NCBI GenBank assembly: GCA_965371445.1
Contig: CBDUYN010000089.1
Span: 1-40,089, forward strand
Direction of reading: 5' to 3'
Length of the DNA stretch: 40,089 bases
DNA from: DASWIG01 sp965371445
GTDB lineage: Bacteria; Acidobacteriota; Thermoanaerobaculia; Multivoradales; J023
How positions within the stretch are numbered: the first letter of the stretch is position 1; the number at the start of each line of letters is the position of its first letter. The translations under genes and the position numbers were made by a program. Under the pieces are notes generated by a model that saw nothing but the letters and a program-made list of their open reading frames with translations, searched no databases and was not told where the DNA came from. Of the stretch, positions 28,934-36,981 are shown one piece after another.

Positions 28934-30610
28934 ATGTCCGCGCGAGAGCAGCCGTCCGACCCTGCCAAGATCGACCCCCGCCGTTACCGCAAGGTGATGG
29001 CGTTTTTCGTCCGGGTCTTCCTGCACGCCTTTTGGTGGGACCTGCTGCTCTTGAAGGGGCCGTTACGCCTGCTGCGGCGGCCGCCGCTCGAACGCTGGGT
29101 GCGGATCACGGCGCAGTTTCGCGGACTGGCGGTCGAGATGGGTGGCGTCCTGATCAAGCTCGGCCAGTTCCTCTCGACCCGCGTCGACCTTTTGCCGCGG
29201 GAGATCACGGGTGAGCTCCGTGACCTCCAGGACGAGGTCGCCTCGGCTCCTTTCGAAGAGGTCGTCGCCCAGATCGAGGACGACTTCGGCCGTGGCGTCG
29301 GCGAGATCTTCGCGGAGCTCGATCCTGAACCCCTGGGTGCGGCCTCTCTCGCCCAGGTCCACCGCGCCGTGCTCCCCGACGGCCAGGAGGTCGTCGTCAA
29401 GGTCCTACGGCCTGGTATCGACGTCCTGGTCGAGACCGACCTGCGGGCCATGTCGAACGCCATCCGCGGCCTGAAGCTCTGGGGCTTCGTGCGGCGCCGC
29501 GTCAACCTCGACCGGCTGGTGACGGAGTTCGTCACCACGACGCGACGCGAGCTCGACATGCAAGCCGAGGGACGCCACGCCGAACGCTTCGCCGAGGAGT
29601 TCTCGGGCGACGACGGCGTCCTGATCCCGAAGATCTACTGGCGGGCGAGCGCCCGGCGGACTTTGACGCTGGAGAACGTCGGCTACGTCAAGCTCGGCGA
29701 CACCGAGGCGCTGGAAAAGGCCGGCGTCGACCTCGCCGCGGTGGCGGCGAAGCTCTACGACGTCTATCTGCGGCAGATTTTCGTCCACAACTTCGTCCAT
29801 GCCGATCCGCATCCGGGCAACCTTTTTGTCCGGCCGCTCGAAGGGGGCAAGTTCCAGATCGCCTTCGTCGACTTCGGCATGGTGGCGGTGATTCCCGAGC
29901 GGCTCCGGGAGGCGATGCGCGAGTACGTGATCGCGCTCGGCACGCGCGACGCCTACCGCATCGTCCAGGCCTACCAGCAGGCCGGCATGATCCTGCCGGG
30001 GGCGGACCTGAAGCGTCTCGAGGAAGCCCACGAGGTGGTCTTCGAGCGTTTCTGGGGGGTGCGGATCGGCGACCTGCGCGACCGGGCCCTGGAGGAGCTC
30101 GGACCGCTGCTCACCCAGTACCGCGACCTGATCCTCGACTATCCGTTCCAGGCCCAGGTCGACCTGCTCTTCGTGCAGCGAGCGGTCGAGATCCTGATCG
30201 GGCTCGTGACGTCGCTCGATCCGAGCTTCGACCTGTGGAACGCGACGCGTCCTTTTGCCCGGCGCCTGGCGCGGGAGGGGGAGCTTTTCCCGGAAGGCGA
30301 GTGGCTGCCGGAGATCCTGTCGCAGCTCAAAACCGGGCTCGCGCTGCCGGCACGATTCGACCGCGTCCTGACCGCGGCGGAACGCGGCAACCTGAGTGTG
30401 AAGAGCACGCTGGGGCCGGACAGCCGCAAGGCGGTGTTCCGCCTGGAGCGGGCCGTCGGCCGGCTGACGGGCATGGTGGCGGCGGCGGGGCTCCTGGTGG
30501 CGGGGAGCGTGCTCTATGCGACGGGGGCGGCGATCTGGGTGGGCCTCGTGGCAATGGGGGCGGCGGGGGTTGTGGCTCTCGCGGCGTTGTTGCGTCGGAG
30601 GCCGTTTTAA
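28934..30610 (+). CDS. ABC1/UbiB family atypical kinase
   Basis: A 558-residue protein of the AarF/UbiB/COQ8 family, implicated in ubiquinone synthesis or lipid handling. Marks: the family KxGQ motif (LIKLGQFLSTR), the Ala-rich nucleotide loop (PLGAASLAQVH), the catalytic lysine region (VVVKVLRPG), HADPHPGN, the metal-binding DFG, and two C-terminal transmembrane helices (~515-552). A strong GGTGGAGGAGAG ribosome binding site precedes ATG 28934. Its stop overlaps the convergent radical SAM gene by four bases (TTAA). No other quinone genes are in the window. Confidence 0.92.
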   Translation: MSAREQPSDPAKIDPRRYRKVMAFFVRVFLHAFWWDLLLLKGPLRLLRRPPLERWVRITAQFRGLAVEMGGVLIKLGQFLSTRVDLLPREITGELRDLQDEVASAPFEEVVAQIEDDFGRGVGEIFAELDPEPLGAASLAQVHRAVLPDGQEVVVKVLRPGIDVLVETDLRAMSNAIRGLKLWGFVRRRVNLDRLVTEFVTTTRRELDMQAEGRHAERFAEEFSGDDGVLIPKIYWRASARRTLTLENVGYVKLGDTEALEKAGVDLAAVAAKLYDVYLRQIFVHNFVHADPHPGNLFVRPLEGGKFQIAFVDFGMVAVIPERLREAMREYVIALGTRDAYRIVQAYQQAGMILPGADLKRLEEAHEVVFERFWGVRIGDLRDRALEELGPLLTQYRDLILDYPFQAQVDLLFVQRAVEILIGLVTSLDPSFDLWNATRPFARRLAREGELFPEGEWLPEILSQLKTGLALPARFDRVLTAAERGNLSVKSTLGPDSRKAVFRLERAVGRLTGMVAAAGLLVAGSVLYATGAAIWVGLVAMGAAGVVALAALLRRRPF

Positions 30611-31878
30611 AGCTTCGCCCGAACGGCGCGCCCGAAGGCCTCTTCAAAAACCTCGTTCGACTCGTAGACGCGCCCGAAAGTCGAGTTCCAGTAACGCGCC
30701 TCCTCCATGCAGAGGTACGTGAAGACCTTGCCGTGCCAGGACTCGAAGAGTCCGTAGAGGTGAGAGAAGAGCTCTTTCTTGAGCGCCTCGGGATAGGAGA
30801 GCTTGCCCTTTGCCGTAGGGACGAGCTCGGCCTGCAGGATTTTGCTCTCCCAGGCGCGTTGACGAATCGCCTTCACGACCGGCTTGATAAAAGTCAACGA
30901 GCCGAAGGAGAGGAAGAGCACCTCGGACGGATCGAAACGCGCCAGGACCGTCTCGACCACCTCCCGGTAGTCCTCCGCCCAGGTGTCGTAGTGCAGGATC
31001 GGGTGGAAGTGAAAAGCCACCTTACCACCGCGGTCGGCGAGCCGCCGCGCCGCCGTGAGCCTTTCCTCGAGAGACGCCGTGAAGTGCTCCTCGTTGGCGA
31101 TCAGCGTCGGTGTCGAGAGCGACCAGCTGACGACGACGTTTCGCGGCACGTCGTTTTCCACGAGATAGCCGACGTTTTTCGACTTGGTCTTGAGCTCCAG
31201 GAGGACGTTGGGCCGCGAGCGGGCGAATTCGAAGAGCGCGTCAAGGAGTCCCTCGCGGTTGCCCCAGATCAGCGAGTCCGACGATTGGCCGGTGCCGATG
31301 TGGTAGAAGCGGTCCTCGTCGAGCTCGATCGCGTCGAGCTTCTCGCGGAGCTGAGAGTCGAAGACCACGCGGTCGCCGTAGAAGGTCTGGATCGTGCAGT
31401 AGGAGCAGCCGAAGCCGCAGCTTTCGACGGCGTCGATGGTGCGCAGGTTGCAGCACACGGTCTCCTCGGAGGCCACCGGGCACATGCCGAAGACGTTTTT
31501 CCCCTCGCGCTCCTCGGCGGCGAGCTCGAGCTTGTGGTCGCGGGGCTTGCCGAGGCCCTCGGCGGGGTAGGTGTTCGGCTTTCGCCGCAGCTCGCCAAGC
31601 CAGCCCTCAAGGCGCCGGAAGAGCTCCTTCTTGAGCGGACGGCCGCGTAGCTCGAGGCCGCTCTCCTGGCCCTCCCACCACTCTGGGAGCGGCTTTTCGC
31701 GCCAGGAGCCCAGGTCGACGGCGGCTTCGCTCACCAGCTTCAGCTCCTGGAAGGTGAAGCGGTAGCGGAGCGCCAGCTCGCGCAGGCCCTGGCGCTCCCC
31801 GGCCGCGAGCTGCGGCAGGGAGGTCTGCGCTTCGTAGCGGGCGAGCTTCTCGGCGTAGCGTGTGTCCGATGTCCCCAT
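30607..31878 (-). CDS. Radical SAM protein of the spore photoproduct lyase type
   Basis: A 423-residue protein with the radical SAM cluster motif CGFGCSYC (CX3CX2C) near residue 150, followed by a core that reads like SplB (HIGTGQSSDSLIW, LLELKTKSKN, VVVSWSLST, KVAFHFHPILHY, TYLCMEEARYW). SPL enzymes reverse the UV lesion 5-thyminyl-5,6-dihydrothymine. About 140 extra N-terminal residues and a Cys-rich stretch just before the motif (MCPVASEETVCC) distinguish it from Bacillus SplB. No sporulation genes are visible, so a general DNA-repair role or another substrate is possible. ATG 31878 is the first plausible start. No ribosome binding site is seen, and a -10-like TTATAC lies 12 bases upstream, so the mRNA may be nearly leaderless. 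Confidence 0.82.
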   Translation of the reverse strand: MGTSDTRYAEKLARYEAQTSLPQLAAGERQGLRELALRYRFTFQELKLVSEAAVDLGSWREKPLPEWWEGQESGLELRGRPLKKELFRRLEGWLGELRRKPNTYPAEGLGKPRDHKLELAAEEREGKNVFGMCPVASEETVCCNLRTIDAVESCGFGCSYCTIQTFYGDRVVFDSQLREKLDAIELDEDRFYHIGTGQSSDSLIWGNREGLLDALFEFARSRPNVLLELKTKSKNVGYLVENDVPRNVVVSWSLSTPTLIANEEHFTASLEERLTAARRLADRGGKVAFHFHPILHYDTWAEDYREVVETVLARFDPSEVLFLSFGSLTFIKPVVKAIRQRAWESKILQAELVPTAKGKLSYPEALKKELFSHLYGLFESWHGKVFTYLCMEEARYWNSTFGRVYESNEVFEEAFGRAVRAKL

Positions 31879-31890
31879 GACGCGGTCATG

Positions 31891-31897
31891 GTATAAC
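31891..31897. promoter_or_regulatory. Overlapping divergent -10 elements
   Basis: GTATAAC gives TATAAC on the plus strand (31892-31897, 36 bases before the formamidase ATG) and TTATAC on the minus strand (31896-31891, 12 bases before the radical SAM ATG). Only 55 bases separate the two starts, so both promoters must lie here. Clear -35 boxes are not seen. Confidence 0.4.
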
Positions 31898-31933
31898 AAG
31901 CGTCCCGAAGACGACCCGGAAGGAGACGATTCC

Positions 31934-32974
31934 ATGCTCAGGACTCCCTCGCTCGTATCCCTGGCGGCCCTTGCCGCCGTCCTCGCCGGCTGCGCTCCGG
32001 CCCCGGAGGCGCCGCCGCCCGCCGCCGGTTCGCCGGCCGCCACGAAGCCGCGCGTCGAGCCGCAGCACTCCCTCGGCACCGAGAACACCCACAACCGCTT
32101 CAGCCGGACGATCCCGCCGGTCCTCACCGTCGAGTCGGGAGCGGTGGTCGAGGTCTTCACCAAGGAGGCGTCCGACGAGCAGCTGACGGTGGAGTCGACC
32201 GCCGCCGACCTCGGCAACGTGGATTTCGACCCGATCCATCCCTTGACGGGTCCGATCGCCGTTGCAGGCGCCAAGCCGGGTGACGTCCTGAAGGTGACGC
32301 TGCACGAGATCGAGGTGGGGGAGTGGGGCTGGTCGGGAGTCTTTCCGGGCTTCGGCTGGTTGGCCGACGAGTTCACCGAGCCGTACTTGAAGACCTTCTC
32401 GATCGCGCCGGGTGCCCAGGAGATCCGCTTCTCCGACGGCGTGACGCTGCCGCTGGCGCCCTTCCCCGGCGTCGTGGGAGTCGCCCCCGACACGGACGAG
32501 CTCCTGTCGACGATCCCGCCGCGCGCCAACGGCGGCAACATGGACAACCGCTACTTCACCGCCGGGACGACGATCTACTTTCCGGTCTTCGTCGAGGGCG
32601 CCAACTTCTCGATCGGCGACACCCACGCCCTCCAGGGCGACGGCGAGGTCTGCGGCACGGCGGTCGAGGCGCCGATGCGAATCGTCCTGGAGCTGGAGCT
32701 GATCCAGGGGGGGCGTCCGCTGAAAGAGCCCCAGTACGAGACCGACGAGTACTACGCGACGACTGGATTCGCCGAGACGATCGACGAGGCGGCGAAGAAA
32801 GCCACCCGCTACATGGTCGATTACCTGGTCGCGGAACGCGGCATGGAGCGTTATGAGGCGTACATGCTGGCTTCGCTGGCCGGGGATTTGAAGATCTCGG
32901 AGGTGGTCGACGTGCCGCATGTGCTGGTGAGCATGCACATGCCGAAGTCGATCTTCGGCGGCGGCGAAGGGTAG
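31934..32974 (+). CDS. Acetamidase/formamidase family lipoprotein
   Basis: A 346-residue exported enzyme of the FmdA/AmdA family, which hydrolyses formamide or short amides to ammonia and the acid. The family signatures are HNRFSRTIPP, VDFDPIHPLTGPIAV, NGGNMDNRYFTAG and GDTHALQGDGEVCGTAVE. Unlike the cytoplasmic enzymes I know, it begins with a lipoprotein signal (SLAALAAVLAGCAP), so it should act in the periplasm or outer membrane. Start ATG 31934 follows GGAAGGAG. No urea or amide transport genes adjoin it; the solute-binding gene next door is on the opposite strand. Confidence 0.88.
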   Translation: MLRTPSLVSLAALAAVLAGCAPAPEAPPPAAGSPAATKPRVEPQHSLGTENTHNRFSRTIPPVLTVESGAVVEVFTKEASDEQLTVESTAADLGNVDFDPIHPLTGPIAVAGAKPGDVLKVTLHEIEVGEWGWSGVFPGFGWLADEFTEPYLKTFSIAPGAQEIRFSDGVTLPLAPFPGVVGVAPDTDELLSTIPPRANGGNMDNRYFTAGTTIYFPVFVEGANFSIGDTHALQGDGEVCGTAVEAPMRIVLELELIQGGRPLKEPQYETDEYYATTGFAETIDEAAKKATRYMVDYLVAERGMERYEAYMLASLAGDLKISEVVDVPHVLVSMHMPKSIFGGGEG

Positions 32975-32983
32975 AGCAGCCTG

Positions 32984-33778
32984 TCAGCCTGCGCCCGAGC
33001 GCCGGGCGAGGTAGTCGTCGAAGCGCTCCCGGAGGTCGCTTCCCTTGGGAAAGGCGACGCCGTACTTCGTCTCCGCGAGGCGGATCATCACTTTGACACG
33101 GGGGTAGGCCTCGCTCGCCGGCTCGCTGATCTCGGCGTTCGAGTCCATCAGCATGAAGTCGACGACGCCGTCGGTCACGGCGTTGTAGTTGTCGAGGGTG
33201 TAGTCGCCCAACACGATCTCGGCATCCTGGGGTCCTAGCCGTCGGAAGATGTCGACCTGGCTGGAGCCGGTATTTCCTCTGATCTTTTGACCTGCCAATT
33301 CTTCCAGCGACAGCATCGGACCGTCGAGGCGGGTGGCGACCACGGCCCACACCGAATCGATCGAGTCCGAGAAGTCGACGATCTTCTCGCGCTCCTCGGT
33401 CACCGTGAGCGAGCTCGCGGCGAGGTCGCCTCGCAGCTTCGAGACGCTGGCGATGAGCTCGCCGTACGTGGTGGTGATCGCCTGGATCTCGAGCTTCACA
33501 CCGAGGAAGTCCGCGAAGCCGCGGATGAGCTCGATGTCCGACCCTTCGTAAGCATCAGCGTCGTGGAGCTCGCTCAGCGGGATGTTCCGCTTCCGCAACA
33601 CCTCGAGCCTCGGCGTCACGAAATTGCTGTCCAGCACCGGAAAGCAGAGCATCGTCAGCTTGCCGCGGGCGATGACTCTGGCGGTGTGAGAGCCGTAGTC
33701 GCGATCGAGGGTGTGGCCGGAGCAAGCCACGACAACGACGGATAGCAACCCGATCAGCTTGCTCGAGCTCCAATTCAT
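32984..33778 (-). CDS. Extracellular solute-binding lipoprotein (family 3)
   Basis: A 264-residue protein with a lipobox (LLSVVVVACSG) and a type-3 solute-binding fold (GSDIELIRGFADFLGVKLE, DLAASSLTVTEEREKIVDFSD, GNTGSSQVDIF). This domain binds amino acids in ABC uptake or acts as the regulatory part of MltF-type lytic transglycosylases. There is no permease, ATPase or transglycosylase domain here, so it may be a stand-alone sensor or an orphan binding protein. ATG 33778 is preferred over the upstream ATG 33808 because the signal peptide begins there; its ribosome binding site is weak. Confidence 0.85.
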   Translation of the reverse strand: MNWSSSKLIGLLSVVVVACSGHTLDRDYGSHTARVIARGKLTMLCFPVLDSNFVTPRLEVLRKRNIPLSELHDADAYEGSDIELIRGFADFLGVKLEIQAITTTYGELIASVSKLRGDLAASSLTVTEEREKIVDFSDSIDSVWAVVATRLDGPMLSLEELAGQKIRGNTGSSQVDIFRRLGPQDAEIVLGDYTLDNYNAVTDGVVDFMLMDSNAEISEPASEAYPRVKVMIRLAETKYGVAFPKGSDLRERFDDYLARRSGAG

Positions 33779-33856
33779 GACACTCGATTGTACGCCTTCT
33801 GGTCCCAACCGGCCAGCCTTTCTTCCAACTTCTCGCGCCTCTCTTCGGGACGAAGA

Positions 33857-33976
33857 GGCAGGCGAGACGCCTGCCCTCCCAGCATCTGCCGTCCCTGCAG
33901 GACGAAGAGGCCGCTTGCGGCCGACTCCGGAGTCCCGCAGAGACGAAAGAGGGTAGCCCAGGACTTCAGTCCTGGG
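33857..33976. repeat. Array of five short perfect palindromes
   Basis: Five hairpins sit almost end to end: GGCAGGCG-AGA-CGCCTGCC (33857-33875), CGTCC-CTGCA-GGACG (33890-33904), GGCCGC-TT-GCGGCC (33909-33922), GACTCCGGAGTC (33923-33934) and CCCAGGACT-TC-AGTCCTGGG (33957-33976). No protein-coding signal is seen. The text around the second hairpin recurs at 39756-39790, marking a dispersed family. Confidence 0.75.
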
Positions 33977-33980
33977 TGAG

Positions 33981-34171
33981 CTAGGAGCCTATAGGGCATA
34001 GATCCGGCAGGCTGCGCCTGCCAAGAAAATCCCCCCTGCCCCCCTTTCCTAAAGGGGGTTCAGAGAAGAATCCGGAGTCTTGTCCCCCCTTTAGGAAAGG
34101 GGGTTAGGGGGATTTCCCGGCGGACGAAGTCCGCCGGGAGGTCGGCTGGCTTATGCCCTACAGGCTCCTAG
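33981..34171. mobile_element. MITE-like 191-bp element with nested inverted repeats
   Basis: Outer arms CTAGGAGCCTATAGGGCATA (33981-34000) and TATGCCCTACAGGCTCCTAG (34152-34171) match at 19 of 20 positions as inverted repeats. Inside lie a hairpin (GGCAGG/CCTGCC, 34006-34022), a second long-range pair of about 32 bases at 34027-34060 and 34084-34115 (AAATCCCCC... / ...GGGGGATTT, each arm containing CCTTT and AAAGGG), and a hairpin at 34116-34138 (CCCGGCGGAC/GTCCGCCGGG). The right arm contains the stop codon of the CULT gene. No transposase is present, so it would be non-autonomous. Confidence 0.6.
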
Positions 34172-34632
34172 GCCGAGCGTCCAGGACCGCCGGAGGGGTC
34201 CTCCTCCGCCTCCAGCCGATTCAAGATCAAGCCGTGAAAGGGCGGATCGCCGCCCTCGAAAAACCACCCCAGGTGGCAGCCGCAGCCCCGGCACAGGGAA
34301 TAGGACCAGGCATAGGGCGAAAACCAACTGTGCTCGGTCGTAGGGACGCCTCGCTTCACGGCGCCTCCGGCTTGCGCGAAGCAGCCGATCTCGAACTCGA
34401 AGCCCGCCGGGTTGATCCGGTGATGGACGTGGCGTCCTTCGACGGTGGTCCGGTGCTCTTCGCTGGTGACCGCCTGGCCGCAGAGACGGCAGAAGAGCCG
34501 GCGTGGGTTCGCCGTGCCGAGCAGCCGGCTGACCTCGGGGTCCTCCCCGGTGACGTCGGGGGTCTGACGGGTCCGGCGTAGGGAGAGGACCGGTGGTCGA
34601 TCGGTTGTTTCACCCAGAGGTTGGTCCAACAT
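34168..34632 (-). CDS. Cereblon-like CULT-domain protein
   Basis: A 154-residue protein; the first ~45 residues look disordered and the rest is a CULT domain, the thalidomide- and uridine-binding fold of cereblon. Zinc cysteines are C48/C51 and C114/C117. The aromatic cage is W103, W109 and W123. These spacings (Trp to Trp 6 and 14; C51 to W103 52; W109 to C114 5; C117 to W123 6) agree with what I recall of the Magnetospirillum protein MsCI4 and, for the tryptophans, human cereblon (W380/W386/W400). Family motifs HSWF, YAW, CRGCGCHLGW and FHGLIL are all present. The physiological role of bacterial single-domain CULT proteins is unknown to me. It lies 41 bases downstream of the sulfatase-like gene on the same strand, possibly co-transcribed. 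The stop codon falls in a palindromic element. Confidence 0.88.
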   Translation of the reverse strand: MLDQPLGETTDRPPVLSLRRTRQTPDVTGEDPEVSRLLGTANPRRLFCRLCGQAVTSEEHRTTVEGRHVHHRINPAGFEFEIGCFAQAGGAVKRGVPTTEHSWFSPYAWSYSLCRGCGCHLGWFFEGGDPPFHGLILNRLEAEEDPSGGPGRSA

Positions 34633-34673
34633 GCTCGTCGGCCTGAGGCAGAGGTGATCAGAGATTCATCCTC

Positions 34674-36863
34674 TCACGGATCGAGATACCCCAACGCTTC
34701 GAGATTACGACGCAGCTCCTCGTCGAGGACGACCTCCTCGGCTTCGAGATCCTGGACGCCGCCCAGCAGCCGCCGGCGCAGGAGCGTCGCGAGGTAGCCG
34801 CGCCGAATGTCGTTCCGCGCCGCGAGGTCGTTCTGCTCGCCGGGGTCGCTCCCGAGCTCGAAAAGGCGCGGCGCGGTGAGACCTCCGCCCTCGCGGCGCT
34901 GGATCAGCTTCCAGCCGTCGAAAGCCACCGAAAGCCGCGGCGGACCGTCGAGGTGGAGGTAGGAATAGATCGGTGTCGGCGCGAGGGGAGCCAGGAGGTT
35001 GCGGCCGCGAAGGGCGTCGGGCCTCGGCAGCCCCAGGGCGTCGAGCAGGGTCGGCAGGAGGTCGGTGTGCTGCACCGGCTCGCTGACTCGTCGTCCTTGC
35101 TTCATCCCCGGCGCCTTCAGGATCAGCGGCACGCGGAGCGATTCGACGAAGAGCGCCTTGCCGTGGCGGAAGTGACCGTGCTCGTAGAGCTCCTCGCCAT
35201 GGTCGGAGACGACGGCCAACCAGGCGTCGTCGTAGAGGCCCCGGCTCTTGAGCCCCTCCACCAGGACGCCGAAGCTCCGGTCGTTGGCGGCGATCTCCGC
35301 TGCGTAAAGCGAGGCGAGCTGCGAGACGAGCCGCGGCTTGACCTCGCGCCGTCCGGCCTGGAGGTCGTTTAGGACCTTGTGCATCGCCAAGGTGCCCGCT
35401 TCGACCTGCGGCGCGTGCCGCCGGCGCTCGTTGGCCGGTGGGTCGTACGGGTCGTGTGGATCGAGCGTGTGGACGTAGAGGAAGAAGGGACGCTCGTCCG
35501 TACGCCGATCCAGGTAACCGAGGACCGCCTCGGTCACCTCGTCGGCGCGGGCTTCGATGCCCAGGTCGGTGAATTCTTCGAACCCCTGGTCGAAGCCGAA
35601 AGTCGCCGTGACGTTTGGGTTGGTGACGAAAGCGGCGGTTGCGTAGCCGGCCTCGGCGAGGATCTCCGGCAGCGTGAGCGCCTCGTCGCTCAGGCGGTGG
35701 TTGCGCTTCAAGGCCGCGTGCTCGGGCGGCCACAGGCCCGTCAGGAGCGAGGCCACCGAGGATTTCGTCCACGACGACTGGGCGATCGACCTCTCGTAGA
35801 CGACGGCTCCGGCGGCGAAAGCGTCGATCTCGGGAGTCAGGCCCCCGGGGTGGCCGTAACAGCCGAGACGATCGGCGCGCAGGGTGTCGATCATGTAGAT
35901 CAGGATGTCGCCCCGTTCAGGCGACGGCGTCTCGCCGGCCGTCGCGACGGGTACGTCCTCGCCCGTCCGCGGAGCGAGGACGGCCGGGCGTAGGAGCACG
36001 ACGGCGCCGTCGCCGTCGCCGAGGGCGCGGAGGCGAAGGCGGGCAAGCCGCGCGGCGCCGGGGTCGGGGAGGGCGAGCCGCCGGGGCGCCGCGGCGGCAC
36101 GGACGCTCGTGAGGAGCTCTTCGTCGCTTCCTTCGCTTTGCCAGAGGACGTCGAGGCGTCCCGATCCGCGGATCGTCCAGTCCTCGACCACCAGCTCCGA
36201 CGCTTCTCTGACTTCCAGGTAGTAGTCGACCTGGACGCCGAAAGGCAGGGCGACACGTCCGCTTTCGAGGTCGACCCGGGGCGCGTCGCCGCCACGGGCC
36301 GAACTTTCGAGCTTGAGGCCGTAGACGGCGGCGGCGAGCTCGCGCTCGTCGGACGAGCCGGCGACGACACGGCTCGGCTTCTCCTGGTAGGCGAAGGCGA
36401 GCCGTAGACGGTTGGTCCCGGCCCGTGTCGCCTCGGCGGGGAGCGCCAGCCGGTGCTCGGCGAGGCGCCTGGGCAGCTCGACCTCGCCGGCCTCGACGCC
36501 GTTCCACGAGATCGCGACGCGTTGGACACCGCTGCCGGGAAAGAGGAAGGGCCGCGCCTCGAGGACGAGGACGAGCTCGCGACGGGCGAGGAGCGTCATC
36601 TCGAGCTCGGCCTCGCCGCCCAGCACCCAGCGGAACGTTCGTCGCCGTCTGTCGTCGCTCTCCGGAGGTGCCCAGCCGCGGCCGAGGCGGGCGCTTTCGG
36701 TGAGCAGCTCCTTGCCGGCGGCGTCGGCCGTCACCTCGGCGGCGGCAAGCTCCGCCACGAGGTCGTGGACGCGCTCTTTCTGCTGCCGCGTCGAGGCGTC
36801 GCCGCAGCCGGTCAGGGCGAGGGCGAGGGCGAGGATCTTTGGCGCCGAGGTGTAGCCGTTCAT
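34674..36863 (-). CDS. Sulfatase-fold lipoprotein (alkaline phosphatase superfamily) with Thr nucleophile
   Basis: A 729-residue lipoprotein (lipobox LALALTGCGD). Residues ~70-325 are a β-rich region with no recognised match. Residues ~330-640 are a sulfatase-type domain: metal motif ILIYMIDTLRADRLGCYG, nucleophile loop SSWTKSSVASLLTG, HTLDPHDPYDPP and VSDHGEELYEHG. The Cys/Ser that becomes formylglycine in true sulfatases (C-x-P-S-R-x-x-LLTG) aligns with Thr366, and the Pro and Arg are replaced. Thr is the nucleophile in LtaS- and EptA-type phosphotransferases, so a phospho-substrate is as likely as a sulfate ester. ATG 36863 is chosen because the lipoprotein signal begins there. It is divergent from the protease gene (118-base gap), where I see no firm promoter. 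Confidence 0.88.
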   Translation of the reverse strand: MNGYTSAPKILALALALTGCGDASTRQQKERVHDLVAELAAAEVTADAAGKELLTESARLGRGWAPPESDDRRRRTFRWVLGGEAELEMTLLARRELVLVLEARPFLFPGSGVQRVAISWNGVEAGEVELPRRLAEHRLALPAEATRAGTNRLRLAFAYQEKPSRVVAGSSDERELAAAVYGLKLESSARGGDAPRVDLESGRVALPFGVQVDYYLEVREASELVVEDWTIRGSGRLDVLWQSEGSDEELLTSVRAAAAPRRLALPDPGAARLARLRLRALGDGDGAVVLLRPAVLAPRTGEDVPVATAGETPSPERGDILIYMIDTLRADRLGCYGHPGGLTPEIDAFAAGAVVYERSIAQSSWTKSSVASLLTGLWPPEHAALKRNHRLSDEALTLPEILAEAGYATAAFVTNPNVTATFGFDQGFEEFTDLGIEARADEVTEAVLGYLDRRTDERPFFLYVHTLDPHDPYDPPANERRRHAPQVEAGTLAMHKVLNDLQAGRREVKPRLVSQLASLYAAEIAANDRSFGVLVEGLKSRGLYDDAWLAVVSDHGEELYEHGHFRHGKALFVESLRVPLILKAPGMKQGRRVSEPVQHTDLLPTLLDALGLPRPDALRGRNLLAPLAPTPIYSYLHLDGPPRLSVAFDGWKLIQRREGGGLTAPRLFELGSDPGEQNDLAARNDIRRGYLATLLRRRLLGGVQDLEAEEVVLDEELRRNLEALGYLDP

Positions 36864-36981
36864 GTTTTCGTGGTTCTCGGGGACGAAATCGCTTGGATCG
36901 TGGCCCTGATGCGCGCTATCGTAGCGTAATGATGCTATGGCCGCTTGCCGTAGTTGGAACAAGACGAAAGACGGAGGTCCC

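Noticed and set aside
30607..32547. Extended 646-residue frame for the radical SAM protein
   Set aside because: The added N-terminal part is antisense to the formamidase and has no protein-like features; the start at 31878 fits.
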